A DNA stretch of 64,000 bases, taken from positions 17,558 to 81,557 of the forward strand of contig JAFDYU010000011.1 in NCBI GenBank assembly GCA_018267285.1, written 5' to 3'. The number at the start of each line of letters is the position of its first letter. Positions within the stretch are counted from its first letter, which is position 1. Positions 27,094 to 35,860 of this stretch are shown one piece after another. Origin of the DNA: Bacteroidota bacterium. Lineage in GTDB: Bacteria; Bacteroidota; Bacteroidia; Cytophagales; Cyclobacteriaceae. A program made the translations under genes and the position numbers. The notes under the pieces were generated by a model. The model saw only the letters and a program-made list of their open reading frames with translations. It did not search any database and had not been told where the DNA came from.

Positions 27094-29757
27094 TTAATTT
27101 TTTATCAATTTGATTTTATAACTTTTATTGTTCTGGGAAATTGTCAAAATATAAATACCAACAGAAAGACGGGAGGCATTCCCACTAATTATGCCTTCTT
27201 GATTTTCAAATGAAACAAATATCGAACGACCAAAAGAGTCGATTAGTTCAACATAGTCCACTGGCTGAGATAAATTTGAAATCGAAAAGACTCCTTGGGT
27301 AGGATTGGGGTAGACCATAATATCTTTAGGTAAATCAACATCTGTTATTACCAATGATATCACATTAGAATTTTCAGAAACCCCTGAAGCGTTATAGGCT
27401 CGAACTCGATATTGAAATGGGGCACTTTGTATCCCTATTACACTTTTTACAGTATCACTCAACAAAACCCCATTGTATCCTGACAGGAATGTAACAAAAT
27501 TGTCATTCGAAATATCAAGCTGGTATCCAACTGCGCCTTTTGAACCATTCCAATTAACCTGAAAACTGCTGTCAGTAACTTTAGATGCAGGCAAGGCAAC
27601 AGGAAATGATGGTATAAACACCGAGACTACCTCCAAGGAATTAGAATTTGAACATGCTACATATGCAAAGCCATTTGAAAAAAAAACAGATACTGGTTTA
27701 CTCAATATGGCTCCATCTGTGCCGTTAGTAAGAATAGCAGCATGTTTTGGATTTGATGGGTCTCTTATATCAAATATTTCTAATGCATCTACTCCATTTC
27801 CAAGGGAGGACTTATTAGTAGTAACATAAGCGTAATACCCAGAGACAAAAACAGATCTGGCATTAGACAATACAGCTCCACCAGTTCCTTGAGTAACACT
27901 CCCCACGTGAACAGGAGCGCTTGGCGTACTTACATTTATAATTTCTAAGGTATTGGACTGGCTGCTCACCACATACGCGAATTCCCCAGAAACAAAGACA
28001 GATATAGGATTGCTTAATTTTGCTCCCATTGAGCCATCACTAATTTTACCAATGTGTATTGGAGAATTGGGCACAGAGACATCTACTATTTCGAGAGCAT
28101 TTGAGCTACTCACTAAATATGCATAGTTTCCAGAAACATAAACCGAATTTGGTGAAACCAAGGCTGTCCCATTTACACCATCACCTAAACTTCCTGCGTG
28201 TTTTGGAGATACAGGATTACTCACATCAACAATTTCAAGGGAACTTGAATTGGTGCTGGCGATATAGGCATAGCTACCTTGAACAAAGACAGAGCTTGGA
28301 TATTTAATCAAAGCACCTCCAGTGCCATCAACCAGGCTACCCTTATGTTGTGGATTTCCGGGATCAGACACATCGATGATCTCAAGGGAATTACTGTTTT
28401 GACTGACAACATAAGCATAACCTCCGGAAACAAAGACCGATGACGGTGAATCCAAAAGCGCACCATTTGCCTCATTCAATATTTTTCCTTTATGAACTGG
28501 AGCATTGGGTTGAGTAATATCTATTATTTCAAGAGCAATGGAGCTGGTAACGTATGCATAGTTACCATCCACAAATACACAGTTGGCCTTCTCTAAGCTA
28601 GGTTGATCAGATTTAGTTACGCCATGTAAATTACCTAAATGAGTAGGGTCTGTCGGATCGAAAATATTAATAATTTCTAGTGCGTTAGAAAGCGAACTTG
28701 CTACGTAAGCGTTGCCCTCTGAGACAAAAACAGAACAAGCATAATTCAATAAAGCACCATTTACATTATCTACTATGCTGCCAATATGGATAGGAGACAA
28801 TGGATTGGAAATATCAATTATTTCAAGTGAACTTGAAAATGCGCTAGCCACATAAGCATAACTATCATTCACATAAACAGACATTGGAACATTTAGAATC
28901 GAACCTCCATCGCCATTCGAAACACTAGCTGCATGAGTGGGGACATTTGGATTACTAATATCAATTATCTCCAAGGCATTCTCGTTGTTTGATTTGTATG
29001 AGGAATTGGCAACGTAAGCATAGTTTCCGCTTATAAAAACATCATTTGGAGACGATAATTTTGCTCCACCTTGACCATCTACCAACGTACCCGCAATCGT
29101 TGGGAATAACGGGTTACTGACGTCAATTATTACTAACGCATTTGATGCTGCCGCATAAACATAATTCCCTGAAACAACAATGCTTATAGCATCACTCAAG
29201 TAGCCGTTAGTATCATAAATATTTCCTACATGTGTTGGCTTGGTCGGATCAGATACATCTAATATCTCCAAGGCGCCAATTTCGCTTGCTACATACGCCA
29301 GCGTTCCGTTTACACAAACCGAAGATGCATTGTCAAATACTGCACCACCCATGCCATTCGAAATAGACCCTACGACTACCGGGTTAGTTATATCGCTGAA
29401 ATCAATAATTGAAAAGCCTAAAAGAGTTGCTACATAAATATATGACCCAGCTACAAAAAATGATTTAGGCCCATTAAGAATAAGGTCATTTAGAAGTATT
29501 GAACTTTTCAAAGCAGGGGCAGATGGTGTAGATATGTCAACAATAGATATGACTCCGTTACCACTAACGAAAGCTAAATTACCTGAAACAAAAACAGCTG
29601 TTGGTCGATACAGCAGCGGGGGGCCAATCACACTTCCCTGGTGTGCAGGGTTTAAGATTTGACCTGTTGAAATAAATGAAACAAAGAAAAGGAAGGTTAA
29701 AAATAAAAAACTGAAGTAAACCTTATGCTTGAAGAAATTAATAATTTTTATAAACAT
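27094..29757 (-). CDS. LVIVD-repeat T9SS-secreted protein
   Basis: An 887-residue secreted protein. After a signal sequence it carries about 14 copies of a roughly 45-50-residue LVIVD-type repeat. Each copy runs through SVFVSGNYAYVAS, then LEIIDVSNP, then a glycine-rich GGA segment, and together they probably form one or two beta-propellers. A fibronectin-III-like domain follows (SFQVNWNGSKGAVGYQLDIS), then a T9SS sorting domain (VYPNPTQGVFSISNL). The very regular repeats imply recent internal duplication. The protein should be displayed or released outside the cell. It lies 59 bases upstream of the receptor gene on the same strand. Substrate unknown; carbohydrate or protein binding is possible. 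Confidence 0.85.
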   Translation of the reverse strand: MFIKIINFFKHKVYFSFLFLTFLFFVSFISTGQILNPAHQGSVIGPPLLYRPTAVFVSGNLAFVSGNGVISIVDISTPSAPALKSSILLNDLILNGPKSFFVAGSYIYVATLLGFSIIDFSDITNPVVVGSISNGMGGAVFDNASSVCVNGTLAYVASEIGALEILDVSDPTKPTHVGNIYDTNGYLSDAISIVVSGNYVYAAASNALVIIDVSNPLFPTIAGTLVDGQGGAKLSSPNDVFISGNYAYVANSSYKSNNENALEIIDISNPNVPTHAASVSNGDGGSILNVPMSVYVNDSYAYVASAFSSSLEIIDISNPLSPIHIGSIVDNVNGALLNYACSVFVSEGNAYVASSLSNALEIINIFDPTDPTHLGNLHGVTKSDQPSLEKANCVFVDGNYAYVTSSIALEIIDITQPNAPVHKGKILNEANGALLDSPSSVFVSGGYAYVVSQNSNSLEIIDVSDPGNPQHKGSLVDGTGGALIKYPSSVFVQGSYAYIASTNSSSLEIVDVSNPVSPKHAGSLGDGVNGTALVSPNSVYVSGNYAYLVSSSNALEIVDVSVPNSPIHIGKISDGSMGAKLSNPISVFVSGEFAYVVSSQSNTLEIINVSTPSAPVHVGSVTQGTGGAVLSNARSVFVSGYYAYVTTNKSSLGNGVDALEIFDIRDPSNPKHAAILTNGTDGAILSKPVSVFFSNGFAYVACSNSNSLEVVSVFIPSFPVALPASKVTDSSFQVNWNGSKGAVGYQLDISNDNFVTFLSGYNGVLLSDTVKSVIGIQSAPFQYRVRAYNASGVSENSNVISLVITDVDLPKDIMVYPNPTQGVFSISNLSQPVDYVELIDSFGRSIFVSFENQEGIISGNASRLSVGIYILTISQNNKSYKIKLIKN

Positions 29758-29789
29758 AATAATGTATGTGATATAAGTTCAACCAATAA

Positions 29790-29865
29790 GTGCAACACAA
29801 TTGGTTAAAAAAGGAATATTCCTCTCCCTTTCAATTTGACCAAGTTAATTTAAACTTGTGTTGCA
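29790..29865. repeat. 10-base inverted repeat before the transposase remnant
   Basis: TGCAACACAA (29791-29800) is matched in reverse complement by TTGTGTTGCA (29856-29865), which ends right at the remnant's start codon. This could be a transposon terminal or promoter structure. Confidence 0.45.
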
Positions 29866-30094
29866 ATGACAAAATACAAACAACTCAGCCAATAGCAAAG
29901 GTATGTAATTTTGGCAGCCTTGTAAAAGCAAGAAAGGGAAGACAGAATAGCAGCACTATTGGTGTTGATCGGTCTACCATCTATTGGGAATTAAAACACA
30001 ACACCCAAAACGAGGCAGAGGTACGATGGTATACAGGTCAGAATGGCTCAGAAGAAACCAAACTACGACACCCGGTAAAGCTTGGCGTCCTATA
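29866..30094 (+). pseudogene. Decayed 5' end of an IS30-like transposase
   Basis: Reading from ATG 29866 gives MTKYKQLSQ, a stop (TAG), QRYVILAAL, then another stop (TAA). This is the usual opening of an IS30-family transposase with stop codons in place of sense codons. In a second frame IGVDRSTIYWELKHN continues the helix-turn-helix. In a third frame KRGRGTMVYRSEWLRR continues the next conserved block. So at least two nonsense changes and two frameshifts have accumulated, and everything after about 75 codons is gone. The family call comes from the pattern (Y)KQL...QRY...IGVDRSTIxxELK. Confidence 0.65.
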
Positions 30095-30487
30095 ATGAAT
30101 ATCAATTCAATATCTATCGCAGTCAGAAAAAATATACCAGGAGGTCAATGGCTTTATCTCAAAATGTATTGCGGGCTCAAGACCGCGGATACAATATTGG
30201 TCAATTCCATACAAGAAATGACTACCGAATTTCCCAATGATGGTTCAATCGAAAAATTCTTTTTTATCAGGTACACTGATCCCTGTCACCACCTTAGAAT
30301 TCGTTTCTACAACTCAACAGGATTAGATGGATTGTTAAGCAGGATTAATAAAGCAATAAAGCCCTATATTGAGAATAAGATTATATCAAAAGTTAGTGTG
30401 GATACCTACGAACTAGAACTTGAAAGATATGGAGTTCTGAACATAGAAAATTCAGAGTCAATTTTTTTCTCTGATTCACAGTCGTGA
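30095..30487 (+). pseudogene. Truncated SpaB_C (lantibiotic dehydratase C-terminal / thiopeptide-type) domain
   Basis: A 130-residue open frame starting at ATG 30095. GGQWLYLKMYCGLKTADTIL, EKFFFIRYTDPCHHLRIRF and VDTYELELERYG are the landmark blocks of the SpaB_C / 'thiopeptide-type bacteriocin biosynthesis' domain. That domain acts in tRNA-glutamate-dependent dehydration (elimination step) of RiPP precursors. A complete domain is roughly twice this length, and the frame stops soon after the ERYG block. No LanB N-terminal part, cyclase or precursor is in the window. Sitting directly against a decayed transposase, it looks like a leftover of a lost or transferred RiPP cluster. Expression as a small stand-alone protein cannot be excluded. 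Confidence 0.7.
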
Positions 30488-30542
30488 AATAAGAATTTTA
30501 TCTTTCTGGAAGGTAATGAAGGAGAAGTAATATGTTTCTAAT

Positions 30543-31901
30543 TTAGTTGTCTAACCACCCGCCTTTGAACCCCGCTTTCTTCAATCCGGAAACGATGTAT
30601 TTATTTTTTTTCAGCAGGTTCCAAATAAATCCGTTCTGATAATTTTCAAGCTGAATAAGAATTGGCCCTTGGTCGATGCCGAGATAATCCTGATCGTACC
30701 AACCCCTGCTTCCATCTTTATTCGCTATCGATAAGTTAAACGCATCTTTAAATCCATATTGTCCATAAATTTTGCTTCCGTATTTTTTTTTCATTGTAAG
30801 AAGTGCATCCATACAAAATTCAGGTGCAAAAGGGATGGATCCGCCTACAGCCGTGGGTGCTATCGTGCCGTCATCGTTTACATTCCATTGGGCTGCCCCG
30901 CGTGCCGAGTAGCCCATAAAAGAAATATTGGGGTTGGCACTGTTTTCGTTGCCTGGGCCATCGCAAGCGGTGAGCCCCCACACGTTGGAATCGTACCCCA
31001 CCCAACCGGCCGGGTTGGTAATGCAATATTGCCTGTTGGCAAGGGTGGCCCGTCTTGAGTTTTCAAAATAATCGATTCCTTTCTGCTTCATGTAGTCATC
31101 TTGAATACCTCTGAAGTCGATAAACAGGTGAGAATACTGATGCCCGAACATCGGCCCGAAATTGATGTGTTCCTGGCCAAAATAGTTTCCCCACTGATAG
31201 GTATCCGTCCAGGCATGCCAACTTTCTGGCGCAATGGGGTGAGTGGTGGAACCGAGTGCCATGATGTATAAAATCATGCCTTCGTTGTAGCCTTTCCAAC
31301 GTGCTTTGATAAATCCATTTTCCGGATGCCAGCCCATCGTCATGGTCTTTTCGTTGTTCATTGCCCAGGCCCAATCTACCGCGAGAAAAAGTGAATCGGC
31401 AAGACTTCTGATTTCTTTCTCTGTATCGTTGTCTCGATCAAAAAAAGATTGGCACGACAGAATTCCGGCCATGAGCAAACCCGTATCAACGGTTGATAAT
31501 TCTACTTTGCGAAAGCGCAAGCCTGTTTTCATATCAATAAAATGATAGAAGAAACCGTTGTAGCCCGATGTGCCCGTAGCCGCATCGCCCTTAGGCGAAT
31601 GTTGAAAAAACCTCAAAGTCTTCCGCACTCGTTCGGCCGCCTGATCGCGCGAAATATAGCCGCGGTTCACCCCTACCAGATAGGCCGAAAGCCCAAACCC
31701 GGTTGCCGCAATGCTCGAAAAACTTTTCGATGGCCAGCGGTCGGGCTGGTTGCCGGTGGTTGAGTCGGCCAGATTCCAAAAAAAACTGAATGTGTCCCTT
31801 GAAAGGGAGTCGAGAAAGAGTTTCTCACTTGATCGATTTTCGTTTTTACAAGAAGAAAAAAATATAAGTACTGCTAAGGCAAATAAAGTTCGCGTCATCA
31901 T
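30543..31901 (-). CDS. GH144-type (PF10091) glucanase, short form, lipoprotein
   Basis: A 452-residue enzyme of the same family as 16953-18941 but without Ig domains. The lipobox (LIFFSSCKNE) is followed directly by the all-alpha catalytic domain. Shared blocks are AATGFGLSAYLVGVNRGY, WKGYNEGMILYIMALGSTTH, NVWGLTACDGPG, NDDGTIAPTA and LGIDQGPILIQLENY. It likely hydrolyses the same glucan, perhaps with a different product size or location. It is the most upstream PUL 1 gene and is cut off from the rest by the transposase/SpaB_C scar. It follows the DUF218 gene by 16 bases. Confidence 0.85.
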   Translation of the reverse strand: MMTRTLFALAVLIFFSSCKNENRSSEKLFLDSLSRDTFSFFWNLADSTTGNQPDRWPSKSFSSIAATGFGLSAYLVGVNRGYISRDQAAERVRKTLRFFQHSPKGDAATGTSGYNGFFYHFIDMKTGLRFRKVELSTVDTGLLMAGILSCQSFFDRDNDTEKEIRSLADSLFLAVDWAWAMNNEKTMTMGWHPENGFIKARWKGYNEGMILYIMALGSTTHPIAPESWHAWTDTYQWGNYFGQEHINFGPMFGHQYSHLFIDFRGIQDDYMKQKGIDYFENSRRATLANRQYCITNPAGWVGYDSNVWGLTACDGPGNENSANPNISFMGYSARGAAQWNVNDDGTIAPTAVGGSIPFAPEFCMDALLTMKKKYGSKIYGQYGFKDAFNLSIANKDGSRGWYDQDYLGIDQGPILIQLENYQNGFIWNLLKKNKYIVSGLKKAGFKGGWLDN

Positions 31902-31917
31902 GGTTAATTTTATTTTT

Positions 31918-32682
31918 TCAACTATATCCCATTAATTTATATACCGCCATTCCCACCCATTCCTTCACCAGCGTGTGCCATCTCATGAGTGATTCCACAC
32001 TCGGCACAATCAGCACATCCAATGTAAATTGCCTGTGGTGCGAAAGGAAGTCAACGCTAAAGCAGTCGGTCTTCCATCCTATTTTTTCAAAGCAAGCCAA
32101 AGACCTTCGCATGTGAAATGCAGAGGTTATTAAAATGCATTCTTCAGGAGTTGTATTTCCTAAAAGTCTTTTTACCGCCACAGCCGACTCGTGCGTGTTC
32201 CTCGATTTGCCTTCGATTACAATATCTTGCACAGGCACACCCATAAGCTGCAACACGCTCGCTATCTCTAAGGCTTCGTTTTGTTCGGGGGCCGTTACCC
32301 GGCCGCTACCACCCGACACCAGAATCTTCTTTATTATCCCGAGTTTGTATAGCTGCAACGTGTGTGTCACCCGGTCGGCACCGCAGTTAAAATAGACGCG
32401 GTCGGGTGGGCCGGTGTCGTACCGGGTTACTCCGGCTAAAATAATTCCGTAGGTGTATGTTTTCTTAATGTCTTGAATTTTCGTTACGGGGATTTCCCAT
32501 AGCCGCATCACTTCGTTGTTGATGAAATCGTTTGTAAAAAAAAGAAGCATGGCCAGTGCAGTAAATCGACATTTTTTCTTCAACGATTCTTTTTTCAAAA
32601 AAAAAGAAACAATCAATAAGCCGCAAATTACTACCAGCGGCATCACCGCATACAACAGAATTTTAGAAAGGATAAAAAACAT
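31918..32682 (-). CDS. DUF218 (YdcF/SanA-like) membrane protein
   Basis: A 254-residue protein with two N-terminal membrane helices and a DUF218 domain. Family landmarks are GIILAGVTRYD, ILVSGGSGRV, EGKSRNTHESAVAV and ILITSAFHMRRSLACF. Relatives (ElyC, SanA, YdcF) are linked to envelope carrier-lipid metabolism and vancomycin resistance, but the reaction is unsettled. It starts two bases after the ABC transporter stop, suggesting co-transcription. Confidence 0.85.
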   Translation of the reverse strand: MFFILSKILLYAVMPLVVICGLLIVSFFLKKESLKKKCRFTALAMLLFFTNDFINNEVMRLWEIPVTKIQDIKKTYTYGIILAGVTRYDTGPPDRVYFNCGADRVTHTLQLYKLGIIKKILVSGGSGRVTAPEQNEALEIASVLQLMGVPVQDIVIEGKSRNTHESAVAVKRLLGNTTPEECILITSAFHMRRSLACFEKIGWKTDCFSVDFLSHHRQFTLDVLIVPSVESLMRWHTLVKEWVGMAVYKLMGYS

Positions 32683-32684
32683 GA

Positions 32685-35600
32685 TTACATGCGTTTTTCA
32701 ATTTTGCTGTACACACTGCTGATGCCGTCAATCACTTTTAATAAAATTTCGAAGTACAGCAAAATAGCGAGCACGAGTGTCATCGACCAAATCACGATGA
32801 GGTTAAAATAAATTGTATCAATAGGTGTAAAGAAATGTTTTGAAGGCATGTAGAACTGCGCATCGAAATCAAAAATATGATCCGGATCCGGATCTTTGTA
32901 GATCGGGTAAATTTTTTGTATCAGTTTTCCGTTTTTTTCAATGATGCGGTTCAATTCGGATGTATTTTTTACCAATTCGCCAATAGTTTCATTCTGATAC
33001 GAGTTTCTTTCTTTTTCGAACTCGGCTTCCTTTTTTGCCGAGCTGGTTCTTCGGTTGATCTCATCGTCTTTATGCTTGTCGGCTTTTGCATAGCGATTGT
33101 TGTAAAATTTCTTGAGTGCTTCAAAAAAAGTGACCGTCCCCGCGTGCGTTATGGAATCGTATTTTCCGGGCACAAGCCGATCGAGGTATTGGAAATTCCC
33201 TTTCCCGATCACAAAAAGTTCATCTTGAATTTCATTGTGAAGTAAATTCAGATTCTTATTCACCAATTCCTGGATACCCGCTTCTTTATTTTTGTAGTTG
33301 AGATTTACGAAATCGAGACGGCTTTCTAATTCGGGTATATAATACACTTTTTTGTAGTCGGCATCGGCCATAATTTTATCGTAGAGGTAAAACTGTTGTT
33401 CAAACTCATTGTCTTTGTATTGTGTAACCATCGCAGCTTCAAATGCCCAGCGTGAAGCCATCAAATCGCCCACCAAAGGAACCGTTGCCGTATTGCCGAT
33501 AATGGGATTAAGTTTATCGAACTTCACAACGACACCACTTAATATTAGTTGCGGAATTAAAAGTATCGGTATTAAAATGTAGATAGTAACAGCCGAGTTA
33601 AACGCAGAGGAAATATTCAGCCCCAACAAATTGGCAAAACATGATGTGGTGAATAAAATTGCCCAGTGCGGCAAAAACATTCCTTTGATTTGCAAAATCG
33701 AATTGCCCACCAAAACAAACAGTACGGTTTGAATGGCCGAAATGGCAAACAAAATGCTGATTTTAGAAACGATGTAGCTGCTGCGATTGAGGTGTAAAAA
33801 TTTTTCGCGTTTTAATATTTTCCGATCTCGTATAATTTCTTCAGCACTTACCGTAAGCCCCATAAAGAGCGCAACGATTACGCTCATAAAAAAATACGCA
33901 GGCATATTCAGGTTTTTGCTAAAAACGTAACCGGTGTTCAGGGCATCGTCTGTATTGTGATAACGCACAATAAACGCAAGGATAAACGCGAGCACCGGAG
34001 CCTCCAGCAGATTGATTACCAGGTATTGCGTGTTGCTAAGTTTCGATAAAATATCGCGCATGGAAAACAAATGGGTTTGCTTAAACCACTTTGGAATGCG
34101 CAGCGTGGAGTGAGGCTGTTCGTTTTGCCGGGTTACTGAAGGCGTTTTTATTCGCTCTAAAAAAAACGTATTCCACTGCTCGGGTGAAAACTTTCGTTCG
34201 TTGGTAAAATTTCCAAATTCGTTTATCACCTTGGTCTCGATGATATTAAATATCTGTTCGGGGTTTACATTGCCGCACGTGTGGCACTCGCCTTCATCGC
34301 TGTTCACCATGTTGATGTTCTTTTTAAAGTACATCACCGCATCCACCGGGTTGCCGTAATAAATTTGATAACCACCTGTATCGAGAATTACCAAATGGTC
34401 GAACATTTTAAAAATATCGGACGAAGGTTGGTGGATAACGGCAAATACCAATTTTCCTTTCAACGATAGTTCTTTCAACAGGTCGATGATGTTTTCCGAA
34501 TCGCGAGACGATAGCCCCGAAGTAGGCTCATCGCAAAACAACACGGCCGGTTCGCGGAGCAACTCCAGGCCAATGTTCAATCTTTTTCGCTGGCCGCCAC
34601 TGATGGTTTTTTGAAGCGGTGACCCAACTTTTAAATCCTTTGCTTCGTTCAGCCCCAAATCATCCAATGTTTTGAGCACGAGCATGTCAATCTCTTCTTC
34701 ATTTAAATGGCTAAAGCAAAGTTTGGTGGCAAAGTATAAGTTTTGGTAAACCGTAAGGTCTTCAATGAGCAGGTCGTCTTGCGGCACAAAGCCGATCACG
34801 CCTTCAATTTTATGCGGCTCCCGATGAATGTCTATTCCGTTGATGAGCACTTGGCCTTTCGAGGGCTTCTCGTTTCCGTTGAGTACGTGAAGCAACGTGC
34901 TTTTACCTGCCCCGCTGGCGCCCATCAGTGCAACCAAATTACCCGACTCCTCCACCACCGTAACATCGCGGAGGCCCAGTTTTCCGTTTTTAAATTGGAA
35001 TGAAATTTCTTTCGCTTCAAAACTTGTTTTAGGCCCCTTACCGGTTTTCTTAAAAGATGCGAGAATGGTGCCATAGTAAACGGCATCGGCAGCGCCCCAT
35101 CGAATGGCACTGCCCGTAGCCAACACATTTACTTTATTTGGGCGGAGCGGAACTCCGTTCAACAACACATCCGACTTGCCGTTGTATTTTAAAAAATAGA
35201 GCTCAACGCTGGGCACGTGTAAAATGGTAATAAACCCATCGAGTTCATCGCGGTAAATAAATTTTCCTTCTTGTTTCGTTCGGCTGCTAACAATCAAAAA
35301 ATTTTCATTCGCTGCTTGATCTTGGTCTTGAAGCGTAACAAATGCCTTAATCGATTCGAGGTCTGCTTCGGCAACATTAAATTTGCTGCAGATCAGTTTG
35401 GTCAACCGATCTTCTCGGGGCGAAATAGTTCCATCGGCAAGAACGATACTCATCAGTTCGAGCAACACCACCAGTTTTTGTTTTTGAGTAACTTCGATAT
35501 TGATGGCCGAGCATATTTCTGAAATCAATTCGTTTTCTTTTTCTGCGCTGAGCTTCTCGGAGATATCCTGAGCATACTCGTCAAACAATTTCAAGTGCCG

Positions 35601-35732
35601 TTCCATGGCTGGCCGGCTCAAATGGTCTTCCAGAAAAGAATGGATGTATTCGCGCTCCTGGTGGGTAACGGTATCTTCTTTAGCAACTAACGCAAAAAGT
35701 CTGATGATGGCTTTGAGTACGGGTTCACTCAT
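32685..35732 (-). CDS. TerB-like / FHA-like / ABCG-type ABC transporter fusion
   Basis: A 1015-residue protein joining several modules. Residues about 1-130 are a TerB-like helical domain. Residues about 140-230 form a small beta domain resembling FHA (VLLNGVPLRPNKVNVLATGS). Residues about 235-470 are an ABC ATPase with GASGAGKSTLL, ISGGQRKRLNIG and LFCDEPTSGLSSRDS. The C-terminal half (about 570-1010) is an ABCG/White-type membrane domain with six or so helices and a large extracytoplasmic loop. It should be a half-transporter that dimerises; the substrate is unknown. A conserved CHTCG motif after the ATPase might bind metal. Confidence 0.85.
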   Translation of the reverse strand: MSEPVLKAIIRLFALVAKEDTVTHQEREYIHSFLEDHLSRPAMERHLKLFDEYAQDISEKLSAEKENELISEICSAINIEVTQKQKLVVLLELMSIVLADGTISPREDRLTKLICSKFNVAEADLESIKAFVTLQDQDQAANENFLIVSSRTKQEGKFIYRDELDGFITILHVPSVELYFLKYNGKSDVLLNGVPLRPNKVNVLATGSAIRWGAADAVYYGTILASFKKTGKGPKTSFEAKEISFQFKNGKLGLRDVTVVEESGNLVALMGASGAGKSTLLHVLNGNEKPSKGQVLINGIDIHREPHKIEGVIGFVPQDDLLIEDLTVYQNLYFATKLCFSHLNEEEIDMLVLKTLDDLGLNEAKDLKVGSPLQKTISGGQRKRLNIGLELLREPAVLFCDEPTSGLSSRDSENIIDLLKELSLKGKLVFAVIHQPSSDIFKMFDHLVILDTGGYQIYYGNPVDAVMYFKKNINMVNSDEGECHTCGNVNPEQIFNIIETKVINEFGNFTNERKFSPEQWNTFFLERIKTPSVTRQNEQPHSTLRIPKWFKQTHLFSMRDILSKLSNTQYLVINLLEAPVLAFILAFIVRYHNTDDALNTGYVFSKNLNMPAYFFMSVIVALFMGLTVSAEEIIRDRKILKREKFLHLNRSSYIVSKISILFAISAIQTVLFVLVGNSILQIKGMFLPHWAILFTTSCFANLLGLNISSAFNSAVTIYILIPILLIPQLILSGVVVKFDKLNPIIGNTATVPLVGDLMASRWAFEAAMVTQYKDNEFEQQFYLYDKIMADADYKKVYYIPELESRLDFVNLNYKNKEAGIQELVNKNLNLLHNEIQDELFVIGKGNFQYLDRLVPGKYDSITHAGTVTFFEALKKFYNNRYAKADKHKDDEINRRTSSAKKEAEFEKERNSYQNETIGELVKNTSELNRIIEKNGKLIQKIYPIYKDPDPDHIFDFDAQFYMPSKHFFTPIDTIYFNLIVIWSMTLVLAILLYFEILLKVIDGISSVYSKIEKRM

Positions 35733-35811
35733 ACGGGGTATATTTTTTTAAAGATAAGAAAGATGGAGGATTCAACCATTAGTAAACTTTATGGCTGCTC
35801 CATGTGCAAAT

Positions 35812-35839
35812 AAAAAAGACCGGAAGCCCGGCCTTTTTT
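35812..35839 (-). terminator. Rho-independent terminator after the 36 kb lipoprotein gene
   Basis: AAAAAAGACCGG and CCGGCCTTTTTT form a 12-base-pair stem (one G-U on the minus strand) around a four-base loop, ending in a U-run. It lies between the lipoprotein gene's stop and the ABC gene start. Confidence 0.85.
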
Positions 35840-35860
35840 GCATTCTACGAACGTTTATGT

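Noticed and set aside
27094-29757. CRISPR-like repeated DNA
   Set aside because: The repeats are coding, about 140-150 bases long, and translate into an unbroken LVIVD array.
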